A stretch of 64,000 bases of DNA from Antiaris toxicaria (lineage: Eukaryota; Streptophyta; Magnoliopsida; Rosales; Moraceae), in contig CP141155.1 in assembly GCA_035233585.1 (NCBI GenBank), positions 5,680,501 to 5,744,500 of the forward strand. Reading direction: 5' to 3'. Each line of letters starts with the position of its first letter. The stretch's first letter is position 1. The position numbers and the translations under genes are program-made. This document shows positions 22,171 through 35,323 of the stretch, piece by piece. The notes beneath the pieces were generated by a model. It was not told the origin of the DNA. It did not search any database and saw only the letters and a list, made by a program, of their open reading frames with translations.

Positions 22171-24707
22171 TGTGATAACTGAGAAATTTATCGTTATCGG
22201 AAAATTTTATACAGGATATGTAAATAAATGTATATTCATGATGAGACATGTTACAGAATATAGAGCAGATGAAAATTTTGATTTAACTGAATTATTAGTC
22301 AAAATTTGACAATGAATTAATGAATATAGTGTAAACGCTAAACATTAATTCAAATTATGATGTTTTAAATTTATTAGAAAAGTATGTGGAAAATACATAT
22401 TAAGATATCAATGGCTTACATGTAAGCCACATTGATAAATGGTTAAGATTAGCCAAGAAAATTACCAATTTCTTTAAAAGAAATTAAATAAAACGGTGAG
22501 GGAAGTGAGAGGTCACGTGAGGGGGCTACCTTAGAAGCCTAACTGAATTAATTCACTTAGTTCAGCTACAAAAGAAAGGGGGTCATGCAGAGAGAGAGAA
22601 AGAAAGAGAAAGAAAGAGAGAGAGAGAGAAAGAGCAAAAGAGGAGAAAAACCCTCCTCTGTGTTTTCCTTTCCACCAGTTTTGGATTTCCTCTTCAAGCA
22701 AGGAAATCGTTCAAGTTTTCAGCCTAAAATTCCACAGCAAGATGTCCTCAAGTTTCAAGCAAGGTAACCCATTTTTTTTTCTCACATTTTTGGGTGAAAA
22801 TCTGGGTTATTTGAGGAAGAAAAAGAGAATGTGAGTTTTGCATGTTAAGATTTTCGGTTAAATCAAAATATGGTTCAAGTCTAGTTGTTTTTAAACATGA
22901 ATTCATAAGTTGAAGGTTTAGAAAACTAAGTTTCAGTGAGTTTTCTTCAAGAAAGTTTTGATTTTTAAAAATGTTGAGTCAAGATTTTGGTGGAAGCAAA
23001 ATATGAAATTTTGCTTATGAAACCATGGATTGATGATTGTAAAAATGCAGTTTATACCTTGAAACGATCTTATTGAGATCAATTTTGAGTGCAAGAAGTA
23101 GAACTAAGGTCATGAAAGCCTTAGAAAAACAGAAGAGAGGATTTCGGACTCAGAATCAGTATTCTGGGATGAACACGGGCGTGTACAAGGGTGTGTTCAA
23201 AACACGGTCTCAAACATGCCCACATGCACGACTGTGTTTCGAGAGAGTTTGAGACCCAAGAGGTCCACGGCCAAGAACACGGTCGTGTATCGAGCCGTGT
23301 AGAATGGCACATGGCCATGGGAAGGGGCGTGTAACAGACCATGTTCAACAGCAGGAAACACTGCCAGAAACATGGCCGTGTAGGTAACCATGTACACATG
23401 CATGAGTTGCACGGCCATGTTGCATGAATTACACGGCCATACACATAAGCACAGAGGATTATACGGCCACAAACACGCCCGTGTAGGAGGACGTGTTCGA
23501 AGCTAAAAAAAAAAAAGAGTCTGGAAATATGATTTTTCATATTTTGTCATGTTTCAAGTATAAGATATATATTAGAAATAATCAACGATTATTTCTTTTA
23601 TTGGAGTTCAAGCCAGACACCCCGAGACAGCAGTCCCAGACCAGCAGAAGATCACGTTAGCAGACTTTCTGTAAGTTCAAGCATTGTCCTAACTGCAACG
23701 TGGACAATCATGTTATGTTTATGATATTATGTTTTGTTGTATGACGTGTATGTTAGACGTTGATTGTCTGCATCACGATACTTATGTCAAGTTCATGTTA
23801 TGCATGTAAAAATTCATGTTTCAAGTAGATAATCCCTGTACACATGATAGATAATTATCAAGCCCACGAAAACATGTAGGTGCATAAGGCACCTTAGTGA
23901 GATTAATAAAACTCACACCTCAAGTAAAAAACATATAATAGGTTCCTACTGTAGGGCAATCAGTATGCTACTTAGTTGGAACTTCAGACAAGATGGTAAT
24001 TAAACCAGTTATTGGCGTACTGACCTCTTAACCTATGGGGAGGTTTTCATGTTCAGTTTCAATTAAGGCTGTGGAGGTTAGCACTAATATACCGTTCCCA
24101 GTCATGCACGCTTTACGAGACGACCAATCAGGGGTCTAAAACCAGAACCTAATATCAGACAATATCCTAAGACTTAACTTACAGCCATGAACCAGTTCAT
24201 TCAGAGTCAAGTTTCATGTATAAGCACAGTATTACATGTGATGATTTCATGTTTTATGTTTGAACTTACTGAGCACATAGCTCACTAGTTTGTTCACATG
24301 TTGTAGGTAAGAGACCTGTTCACCAGTAGTACACGGTGGACGACGGATAGGGTATGTACATGCTAGAGGGATTGGGCGAGGGATTGTGGTCCTATCATGA
24401 GTTTTCCGCTGTATAGTTTTGAAAACTTAAGCATGTATTTTTTAAAGACATGATTTCAAGTCAAGATTATATGGTAGGAGAACCATGATCCATGTACATG
24501 TTATTTTGTTAATATGATTTCCTTATCACATTCTCGAACAAGTTATTATATTAAGAAGAAAAAAAAATTTATTGCACAAAATGAATAAGTAGTTTTCAAG
24601 TTAAGCATGATGCCGACGACCCTAAAGGTCTACACACTGTTACGGTTGACTACAGAGTTGACTGTAATAGTACTGTATAACCTCTACAACAAGGGCGGGC
24701 CGCCACA
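22171..24707 (+). mobile_element. Solo LTR of 2537 bp with 5-bp target duplication
   Basis: It starts TGTGATAACTGAG and ends GCCGCCACA, the TG...CA ends of a plant LTR. It is flanked by CCAAC at 22166-22170 and 24708-24712. Units 2 and 3 have the uninterrupted sequence at the same place (GCCAACAATGG near 43952; CCCAACAATCG near 58073), which proves insertion. No internal retrotransposon genes or second LTR are present. A GA-rich leader at 22590-22630, a repeated GC-rich motif block and the LTR-end motif at 24257-24310 are visible. Likely Ty3-type by general layout; lineage not determined. Confidence 0.8.
23170..23500. repeat. Array of ACACGGCCGTGT-like palindromic motifs in the solo LTR
   Basis: Variants of ACACGGCCGTGT, including half copies (CACGGCC, GGCCGTGT, CATGGCCATG), occur more than ten times within about 330 bases. 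They make this the GC-richest part of the element. It raises a long but meaningless open frame on the minus strand. Confidence 0.8.
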
Positions 24708-24712
24708 CCAAC

Positions 24713-25365
24713 AATCGATAAAATGAAAATATACTTAAAAAATGCTTAATCTCTAAATTCCAGTATTGCTAAAAAGTTAGATTTATCTACTAATAAGTAG
24801 ACAGTATAAATCCTATACTACACAGAGTCTTGATGTCCAAGTTTTAATACTATATTTGACATGCAGTAAATATCTTATCTGCTAATTCTTTCTTATTATA
24901 TTGCTTAAGTTATTAGACCATAATATTGGTGATTTGACATCTTCTATAACTTTTCTCAATTAGTCACAATTGCCTTTAAATAAAATAATATGAATTTACA
25001 CTTAGTGATAGATTATTAAATTGTCTCATCATACTTATGTTTCTATGGCAGAGCTAATTTATTTTTGCAACATTATTTTATGTGACATTAAATTGTCACA
25101 TCATAAAATTATATTATAACTTTATCATATTCTACTTTATTTGTTCACACTATATTCTAATATTACAACAATTCCTTGTTACATTTAAATTTATTTGTCA
25201 CATCATCAAAAACATATTAGTCATAACTTTATGTTAAAATATAACCTAAGTTTGAAATTATATAGGAGATTTTAGTGAATTTTCACTATTAATGCACAAA
25301 ATTCCTTATTGAAAGTTTGGTTAATTTAATCAAAATTTATCACAAAGTTATAATTTTCATCCTAA
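24713..25365 (+). repeat. AT-rich type III downstream spacer, unit 1
   Basis: It is collinear with 43959-44625 and 58080-59060 (landmarks GATAAAATGAAAATATACTT and TTAATCTCTAAATTCCA). No gene is seen. It ends abruptly in exon 2 of the next type I copy. Confidence 0.75.
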
Positions 25366-25774
25366 ACTGTGAGAGTTGGTTGTCACTCTGATGTCTCCAC
25401 ACTTACTATTCTTCTTCAAGATGACATTGGTTGGCTTTACGTACGAGTGGAGGCTAAGAGACAGTTGGGTCCTTGTTCTACCAATAAAAGGTTCTCTTGT
25501 TATAAACATTGGCGATGCTTTGCAAATATACGATAACGGACAATATGGAAGCATTAAGCATAGAGTCGCAATTAATGACGAAAGTAACAGAATCTCAATT
25601 TCAATATTTGTCAATCCAAGCCCAACTGATATCATCGCTCCCTCGCCTGAAGTGCTCACCAGTATTGGAGAGGAAGAACAGATCTATAAACCAGTTTCGT
25701 AGTCAAACTACGTCAAGCATTTCTACAGAAAGGCCTACGATGGAAAACTTACCATTGATTTTGCGAAGAAATAA
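25366..25774 (+). pseudogene. 5'-deleted type I dioxygenase exon 2 remnant (unit 2)
   Basis: Homology to exon 2 starts within the GVG-RHSD region and runs to the AKK stop at 25772-25774, followed by a 3' flank matching that of the intact type I gene. Promoter, exon 1, intron and the start of exon 2 are absent; upstream spacer joins directly at CCTAAACT/GTGAGAG. Further lesions are an extra base near 25455 (GGCTAAGAGAC), an added codon near 25675 and a TAG in place of the Tyr codon at 25700-25702. It is not a functional gene. Confidence 0.85.
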
Positions 25775-28700
25775 TGTTCTGTGTGTTCGTTCTGATAAGA
25801 GTATAAACCTGCTTTTGTAGCTTTATTTATTTGTTTATTTATTTTAATAAAAAAGAAATAAATAGTCTTGGTCACTTGATGCAAAATAAGAACAGGTGTT
25901 GAAGGATGTCAGGTTAATGAATAAATTTAATTAATTTCTGATCCAGAGACATATTTCTTATTCGTTGAGTTTACGTAATGGGATTTTTTTTAATATTTTT
26001 TTTCAAATGCATATTTTGTAATTGATAATTATAGCACTGTCATTTGGACTATTTCATATATATATATATATTTATATATATACATATATAATTACAGAGC
26101 TAAGCAAAACAACTAAGCGCGTAATATGTATACACCGCAAGAAACAAATGAAAACAAAGTTACAAAAAACGATACAAAAAATTGTAAATTACGTACAGAC
26201 AGCTAGAATCACTCTCTAAATGAAAACTACTAGAATTATTCTCTTTTAACTTTCCATCATTTGCTAGTTTTTGCTTTTAACATTTATTTCCATTTTTATT
26301 TTCTTGTTTTTATTAGTTAAAACCAATACAAAACTCCAAATCATATTTTCATTATTTATGACAAACATATTTATATTTTTTTATTATTTATTACAAAAAA
26401 ACCATTATATATTTTTCATGCCATAATACATAAAATTTTGATTTTAAAAAAATAAGGAAAATAAATTTTGAAGCCATACAACATATAATGGCAGCCACTT
26501 AATTAATTCATTTTTCATTTTGGAGGGCAATCGTTGCCACTACATTTGTATTTGTACATATGCAGAAAAAAATGGAAGTTGCAGATGACTTCATGCATGA
26601 AACTACGTTTAAAATTTTCCTGTTTATTGTTTATATGAAACTAAGTTCTATGTTTTGTAACCATTTTATATATGACTACATTTTCATTAAAAAAATCTCG
26701 TAGTTCAATATTATATAAACCAAACACTGAAAGAAAAATAGAAAAACTTGTATGCTCCTTCCAAATTAAAAAAAAAAATCACAAAATACTGTAACACAAC
26801 ATTACATATGAGCAGACAAAGAAGAAAAATAAATAGTTTAGTTGTGATGACTTTTTTTGAACAATTAAAAGGTATTAGTGAAAAGCACATGCTATGCACA
26901 TGTTGAGTTAGTGAGTTCCTTGCTTGCTTTATTCTAACTAAAATATTTTTTAAGTCAAGATCGAGAAGGAAAAAGATATTGAAAAGGAACACATTTGAGA
27001 AAATAATTCTAATAAAGAGAATTAGGGAAAAAAAAAGTACTAATTTAGGTCACATAATGACCAAAAAGAAGAAAGAAAAGAGAAGGGGGAAGGAAAGAAG
27101 AATCAAAATCAGCGTTTCGGCCGTTTTGGTTGAAAATATGTGAATAGTTCCATGTTGGCGCATATTATATATGTAAAGATAAACACGAATAATTCAAAAT
27201 TTGAAATTTAATAGTTTATGAATGAAGGTAAGAAGAACATTTTAGCTGTGGGAAAGAATAACATTCTTGTAATAAATGACCAAAAAAATAGTTTTTTGTT
27301 TCATTTATTTTAAGAAAATAAGAAGACAAACGACAGAATTAGACGTTGACTAGTGATTTAAAAAAAAAAATTGTAGTCTTAACATCTTGATATTCTCTAA
27401 ATATGTAAAAATTTGAACACAAAACAAATACTAAAAATAATTTAAACAACAAAATAGGTTATCAAAATAATTTTGTATAGATACTTAATTGAATAAGAAA
27501 ATTAGACAAGAGATCTGAAAAAAAAAAAAAAACATGGAAATGATTCCCATTCTCTGGTCGACACTGATGACTGCCGCATTTAGACTGCCACCAACCATGT
27601 GCCTTCTTAGAAAAGGAACAGTTGGAAGAAGAGTGACGAGGGCAGAGTTAAAGGCTGGGACCAGGAAGCTACGTAATTAGAAAACGACAAACAATATCAG
27701 CCTCTGGTTTTTTTTTTTTCAAAAAATATATAATAATAATTTTTGGTCAACACGACAATAACGTGTAATCTTCCTTGACGTGACATATTCACATATATCT
27801 GATACGCCACCACGAAACTACCAGTAGATTAGTAGTCTCCCTTGAAGCAACGCTATTCTGCAGTCCTCCGTTTTTATTCCCTTGTGCCCAAAAGCATAGG
27901 GCTTATTAGGGCATCTGCCGATACTAAATTATGATATTTGGGTTGACATAAAGTTCTCGCATATTTTAAGCTGTTTAATAGTTTTTATTTGTGAATTGAG
28001 CATAATCTCTCCTTAAATTAATTTTTTGGAATAAGTTCTATTCAAAATAATTTAACATGATATCGGGGTGAATTTTAACGCTGGGTTTGGACCATAATCT
28101 ATTTATATGACATGGTGGGCATATAGGCTGGTGTTAGATTATAAATTTGTTCCACATTCTCAAGTCACTAAGTTTTACGATGTTTATACCCTCTCCCTTT
28201 GGACTAACCTCTTAAATGAATTTTACCAAAGTTCATTTAATGTTCTCTAATTGAATGATATATTTAATATAAAATAAAATTTACTATATGTCAAATAGTA
28301 TAAATTTCCTACTAATTATAACATTTTATTTTTCTTAGTGGTCTCCAATTTTTTATCTAATCATTTCAATATCATTGATTTAAATAATAAAATATTATTT
28401 TATAAATTTCAAAGTTTAACAACAATAACTAAATATAAAATATAAAGAAACAGTATTACGTACGGAGTATAATATTATAATACGTAATTCTCGTAGTTCT
28501 ACATTATATAAAACAAAAACTGAAAGAAAGAAAAAAAAAAAACTTATCGGCTCCTTACAAAATAAAAAATCATAAAATACTGTGACACAACATTACGTAT
28601 GGATAAACAAAGAAGAAAATAAAGAGTTTAGTTGTGATGACTTTTTGAACTGTTAAAAGATACTAGTGAAAAGCTCATGTTATGTCTGTGTTGAGTTCCT

Positions 28701-30560
28701 TGCTGCAATTCCAACTAAAATATTTTTTAGTCAAGATTGAGAAAGTAAAAAGATATTTGAAAAGAAACATATTTGAGAAAATAATTCTAATAAAGAAAAT
28801 TAAAAAAAAAAGGTATTTATTAAGGTCATATGAGGAGCATAAAGAGAAAGAAAAGAAAAGAAAAGAAAAAAAAAGGACAGAGAGGAATCAAAATGAATGT
28901 TTTGGTTGAAACGCTCATTTTTGTTGAAAATCTGTAAATAGTGACATACTGGCACCTATTATATATGTATAGATAAACACCAATGATTCAAGTTTTGAAA
29001 TTAAATAGTTTAAGGACGAAGGTAATAAGAGCAAACAAGGGGTGGGAAAAATAACATTCTTGTAATAAATGACAAAAAAATTTAAATAAAAAATGAAAGT
29101 TTTTCGTTTCATTTGTCTTAAGAAAATAAGATGACAAATAGCAAAATAGGATAGATAATTAATTAAACAAGAAAATTGGACAATAGATTTGAAACAAAAG
29201 AACTTGGAAATGATTTCCATATTCTCAGGTTGACACTGACGAGCGCCCCCTATTGAGACTGCCACCAACCATGAGCCCACCAACAGAAAATCGGAAAGAT
29301 GAGTGAAGAGGACCGAGGTAAGTCAGGAACCGAATTAAGAAAACGACAAACAATATCAGTCTCTGTTTTTATTCTAATTTTGGATGAAATCACGCATTAC
29401 CTCGTATTCATAATAACATTTGTTCATCTCAAAAAATGTATGATTATATTTGGTCAATAAGTCGATAATGTGTAATCTTCCTTGGCGTAACATATGCACA
29501 ATATATCCGATACGGCACCACGAAACTACAAGTAGATTAGTAGTATCCCTTGAAGCTACGCTGTTCTGTAGTCCTCAGTTTTTATTCCCTTGTGACATAT
29601 AGTCCCCAAAAAGCATATGGCTTACTAGAGCATCTGCGGATACTAAATTTTGAAATTTGGGTTAAAAAAATAAAGTTCTCTAGTAGATTGTGAATTCATC
29701 GTATTTCTTTAAGCAATGAAGCTATTGAATTGTCTTTATTTGTCGATTAAGTACTACTTTTCCTTAAGTTATTTTCTGATATGAGTTCTATCTAAGTTAT
29801 TTTAAAATGATATTGAAGCAGATTTTACAGGTGAATTTAGACTCGAACCCATTTAGTTGACATGATAGGTTTAAGGGATATGTTAGATTGTGAATTTGTC
29901 TTACTTTGTTAAATTATTGAGTTATTATGATGTTTATATCCTCTCTCATTGAACTAACTACTTAGATAAAATCTACTCAAGTTTAGTAAATACTCACTAA
30001 TTGAATGACTTTTTTAATATAACATCAAATTTACTATATGAGGAATTTGATAGTAAATTTCCCACCAACTATAACATTTGATTTTTTTCATTTTTTATTT
30101 TAGTCAGGGTCCCACCTTTTTTATCTAATCTTAAAATAGTCTTGTCATTGATTTAAATACTAAAATATATATTTTAATTTTATAAATTTCAAAGTCTAAT
30201 GGTAATAACTAGATATAAATATAGTATTAGAAATATTATGGCAAACGGAGTATAATATCAAAACATGTTATTTTCATGTTTTTCTATAATAAATATAGCA
30301 TTAGTATTAGTTTACACACACATATATTTATATGTATATATTGGTGATAGTTTTTACGTAAAACAAGTAGAATTTCAAAAGTTGAGATTGAAATATTAGT
30401 CCAACTAAAGTCCAAGTTGATATGCTAATTCGCAAGGGCTGTCCATCGTTGAAATATCTTTACACAATTACTGACTAGAAATATGAGTCCAACGCATCTT
30501 CTTGCACGTTTACTTCAATTTTTTTTTTTCATTTATTTTACTAAAATTTTTTTACCAGTT
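25775..30560. other. Spacer between type I remnant and type II pseudogene (unit 2)
   Basis: No gene is seen. It contains the two intra-unit direct repeats (about 26990-27790 and 28770-29480) and the fullest version of the sequence between them (27790-28770), which is shortened in unit 1 and lost in unit 3. Low-complexity open frames on both strands have no family resemblance. Confidence 0.65.
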
Positions 30561-30696
30561 TGCAAGAGTACCATAAAGACCCTCTTGCGCATGGCTTGTA
30601 AAACCACAGACCCATAAGCTTCCTGCTTCATCTTCTACTTAACCTACAAACAATTTATTATACTCATCTTAATTTTAGGCTCTATTAATCCGATCA

Positions 30697-32367
30697 ATGG
30701 CGCCTTCCAAAATCGGGTACGCCACAGATCATGTCACTGACTTTTTTATAAACAAAGGCAATGGTGCAAAGCGTCTATCAGAAACTGGTATCAAAACCAT
30801 CCCCAAGCAGTATATCCAGCCTCTTGAAGAGAGGACTATGAACAAGGTCATGGTCGGAGAGTCTATTCCGATCATCGATGTCTCTGATTGCGACGATCCT
30901 AAAGTGGCGTCGTCCATCTGGGACGCTGCGGAGAAATGGGGTTTCTTTCAGATCATCAATCATGGTGTGCCCATCGAAGTGCTTGATAACGTTAAAGAGG
31001 CAACATGCCGATTCTTTGACTTGCCAGCAAAGGAGAAGAACAAGTATTCCAAAGAGAATACAGTGTCTAATAATGTTCGGTACATGACCAGCTTTATTCT
31101 GGAAGTGGAGAAGGCTTTAGAATGAAAGATTATCTTAGTCTGTTTTATGTTTCTGAGGATGAGGCCTCTAGGCTGTGGCCTTCTGTTTGTGAGTAAGAAT
31201 TTAGGTCTCGTTTGTTTCCAGACTCAAAATTTTGATTCCAATTTTGTCTTTTTCTAAAAAGTCAACAAAACTTATAATAAGTCAACAAGTTTCGACTTAA
31301 AATTTCATTTCATTCCGGACTCAACTCGTGAACCATTCAAGCCCTTAAAATCTAGCTACTTAATTCATTCATAGACATAATAATTACTACTGATTAGTGG
31401 CATAATTGTTGAGAAAGACTCCTCATTCTCCCAATTCAATTTCTATTCTTGCTCGTTTTACCTATGGTGAGAGTGCACCTTTCATCCTTATCTATCCATA
31501 GGTATTGAATTATGGACCCCAAGTTGCAATTTCTTATGTTGGATCCTTAAACCATTTCATCTGTGATATCAGCAAATACTCATCATTGCATTGGTTTCAG
31601 AGATGTAAAAATGCTATTGAATAAATTTTTTAACTTATTATAAAAATATAATTAGTTGATGCTCGTAAGATCATGATGGCCTATTTTGCATCAATAGTTC
31701 CCACAACGTACATACTTATTCAGTATATATGTATACACACAAATAACATGTCAATTAGTGACTTTCTTTTATTTTATAACCTTTTTCAGAGATCAAGTGT
31801 TGGAATACATGAACAAGAGCGAGAAGGTTGTAAGCCAACTTTTAAGTGTGCTAATGAAGGGGCTAAATGTAACAGAAATAGATAATGAAAATCAAAAGCT
31901 TCTGTCAGGTTCAAGGAGGATTAACCTAAATTACTATCCTATTTGTCCAAATCCGGAGCTCACTATTGGAGTTGGTCGCCACTCTGATGTCTCCACACTT
32001 ACTGTTCTTCTTTAAGATGACATTGGTTGGCTTTATGTGCGAGTAGAGGCTAGAGACTGTTGAGTTCATGTCCCGCTAATAAAAGGGTCTCTTGTTATAA
32101 ATATTGGCGATGCATTGCAAATATTTAGTAATGGACAATACAGAAGCATTGAGCATAGAGTCACAGTTAATGATGAAAGTAACAGAATCTCAGTTTCAAT
32201 ATTTGTCAACCCAAGGCCAACTGATATCATCTCTCCCTTGCCTAAAGTGCTCGCCACTACCGGGAGAGGAACCAATCTATAAACCAGTTCTCTACTCAGT
32301 CTACGTCAAGCAATTCTACAGAAAGGCCCATGATGGAAAACTTACCATTGAGTTTGCAAAGAAATAA
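30697..32367 (+). pseudogene. Type II F6'H-like dioxygenase pseudogene with several lesions (unit 2)
   Basis: Exon 1 spans 30697-31192 and exon 2 31790-32367, with a 597-base intron. Damage: one base deleted at GAATGAAAG (31120-31128; GAATGGAAAG in sister copies), giving a stop at 31123-31125; CAA to TAA at 32013-32015; TGG to TGA within GACTGTTGAG near 32060; and an extra G in CCGGGAGAGG near 32264. Missense changes at conserved sites include Gly26 to Arg and the Trp of the SDWDD segment to Cys. The upstream TATA box reads CATAAA (30572-30577). The iron ligands survive but no continuous frame does. It shares type II features (Ile6, PAKEK) with the copy at 9857. Confidence 0.9.
31204..31344. 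mobile_element. Tourist-like MITE in the intron of the type II pseudogene
   Basis: The 141 bases are flanked by TTA on both sides (31201-31203, 31345-31347). The left end is GGTCTCGTTTG and the right end ATTCAAGCCC, complementary to GGGCTTGAAT. The unit 1 type II copy lacks it (GTAAGAATTTGAAATC near 10355). A TTA duplication with GG(G/T)C termini points to the PIF/Harbinger superfamily. Confidence 0.65.
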
Positions 32368-35323
32368 TTCTTTTATTTGTATCCCTTTTTTTTTTTTTAT
32401 TGGAGGGTTTTTTTTTTTTTTTTTTATGTGTGTCTTCTGACAGGAATAAACTTGCTTCTATAGAATATGAAATAAATAATTACTTGCGGAAAAATTGGCA
32501 AAAGTGTTGAAAGATGTAAGATTAATGAATAAACTTTTTTAATTTCTTATCCAGAGGCAGTTCTTGTGCGTCTAAATTCAAGATTGCGATGTTTTGTAAT
32601 TGATATGTACCGTTCTGTTGTTTGGACTATTTCATACACACATATATATGTATGCATTTATACTTATAAGTACACGACTGCAAACTAACTCAGCACACAA
32701 TATTTATAACTATAAGTACCCAATTAATAAACTAAAGATAACAAAACTACAAAAATACGACGAACTGTAAAGACAACAATATGAAAAACGACAGAAAAAT
32801 TGCAATCGACAAGAACGATTTTTAACCAAAAAAAAAATCTTCGAATATGAAAGGGATCGAAATCATGTATTTTTAACAAAAACAAATCTTTAGATATGAA
32901 AAGGATCTAAATTACCTACCCTTAAACAACTAAAAAATAAAAAATAAAAGGTCAAACTGAAACGGCAAGAAATGCACAACTATGTCATGTTAAATGCGAC
33001 TAAGGTTATCAATTTTTATCCTTTGCAGTGAGGTTCTATCCAAGCACATTGAGAGAGAAGTGCAGTTAGGACCTATTCATGGAATCTCTGTTTGTTGGAC
33101 CGATGATTACTCATGCTTCCTTTGCAAATGACTTTATTCTCTTTGGTCAGGCTAACAGTAGAGTGGCTTAGGCTTTTAAGTCTTGTTTGAACACTTATTG
33201 TTTGTGGTCGGGGCAAAAGGTTAATGAGGACAGGTCGTCCATTGTCTTCTCAAAAAATATGACTAGAAGCCTTGTTAGGTATGCGAAAAGCTGATTGGTT
33301 ATCAAGGAGGTCTTGGAGGGAGTTAAGCATCTTGGTCTTCCACTATTCTGGTCTTAGTAGAATTTTCTCTCTCTAGCTCCAGAATTTTTTCACACTTTCT
33401 CTTCCATTTTCTCTCTAGCCAAACGACCCCCTTAGTTCCCATACTCAAGGAATTTCTCCAAACTTCCTTCTTGAAGATTGATCTCCAAATTGTTTTGAGC
33501 ATAGATCCAATGAAGAAATGAGATTTGAGATAGTCTTTCAACCAAATCTTTATGTTTCCTTCTCTTTAAAGTTCAGTTTTTATGGGTATTGTAGCTAAGA
33601 ATATAGTGTTTGTGTTTTTAGATTTCCAGAAGCATTTTAGAGCTTGTTTGGATGTTCATGATTAAGGTAAAGCTCTAGACTGGGCGTTGTTGGATATAAG
33701 TATATTAGTTTGATGTTTAGTTGTGATTTGACAAAGACTATATATGGTATGTTGGTTGTGGGTATTGTGAATGCGGTTATGTTTATGTTAGTGGTTATGG
33801 TTCTACTGGAAGCTATATTATTAGTATGAGTATGGTTCTTATTATGGAGTTATGGTTATGAATATAATTATGGTTATGATTATGGATACATTGGTGGTTT
33901 GACTAGGTTATGAATGGCAAAAAGACATTTTGAAACCGAATGCAAAATCAACATTTAAAATTTCAAACTTGATCGTTTAAAGATTTATGTTCAAACGAAT
34001 TTTTACAAGTTAAAAATCATCAAAAGAGTTTTAAGAGAAATTTATGGAGTATGCGTGAAGACGTTTTAAAGATTTCACAAATGTGAAATATGAAGTTTGA
34101 AATAGCAATTTTGTCATTTTTGCAAAAATTATCAAAAATGATTTTAAAAGGTTAACTTTTGAATTTCAATAAAAACAGAGACTTTCTGAAGAAAATTATT
34201 TTCAATGAACTTGAAAGTTTCAGATAAAATGAAAATGAACGTTTTCCATGAAGAAAGTATTGTCAAAATCCTTACATTTTGAAAGATATGAATTTTCGAA
34301 GAAAAAAGGCCAAAAAGTGAAAAAATAGAAAAAAACTGCAAAAACAACCCATTAGGGGCTGGGGCTGTAGAGTCATCCCACGGACCTGGCAGCACTGCGG
34401 TATTGCAAGCGCTGAATGCCGGCACTGTAGCTCTGGTGAATTGTGGCAATAGCACTGGACATTGAAAATATATATATATATTAAAAAAAGGGTTTTGTTA
34501 AAAAAAAAATAGAGAGAGGATTTAAAATATGTTTTAAGGAAATTTTATATGATTGGAAAAAATTTTAAAAACAAGATGTCAAAATTATTATTTTGATACA
34601 AAATTAAAAAAATGGGCTTAGGTTTTCTAACCTAATCTTTATTGAAATAATTTAAGAAAAATTATTTCGAAGTTTAGAAAAAATACCATTATCATTAACC
34701 CATGCTTAGTAAGGAATTAGGTTAGAATAAGTTCCAATTTTCTTTTTAACAACGGTACTTAGATAAGAATATATCCAAGAGTATTGAAAATAATACTTGT
34801 CTTGAATACAATGTTCAGTAGGAAACATTTAGATTGCAAGGTTACGTTAAGCACTAAACGTTATGTATAAGGTAAGTACAAACCTTGTCTACAATACGAA
34901 AATATTATTATTTTCAACTATATATTAGGCACATAATAAGTATGATTTCTCAAATATATTACATGTCATACGCATTATGATGAACTTATGCTTGGTTTTG
35001 ACTATATGTTAGGCACATGATAAGTATGATTTCTCAAATATATTACTATGTCATACCCACTATAAAGAACTTGTGCTTGGTTCTAAATGTGAACATCTTA
35101 AGACATTCTGTCTAAGGAGACTAGCTATTAAGTGGGACTTTTGTCTCCAACCTTTCTTAGGAACTTCTTAGATATTCTAAAATTGTTTTGTTTAAGGAGA
35201 TTAGAATTAAGAGATAACAATGCAACTCCTCAAACTTTTCTTAGGAACCTGTTAGTGGGAACCATTCATAAATACCACATGAACTTCATCAAGCTAAGAT
35301 TTGATAGGAATATATGATATTAT

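Noticed and set aside
23121..23540. 139-codon minus-strand open frame in the solo LTR
   Set aside because: It is generated by the repeated CACGGCC words; the protein is repetitive and lies wholly inside the LTR.
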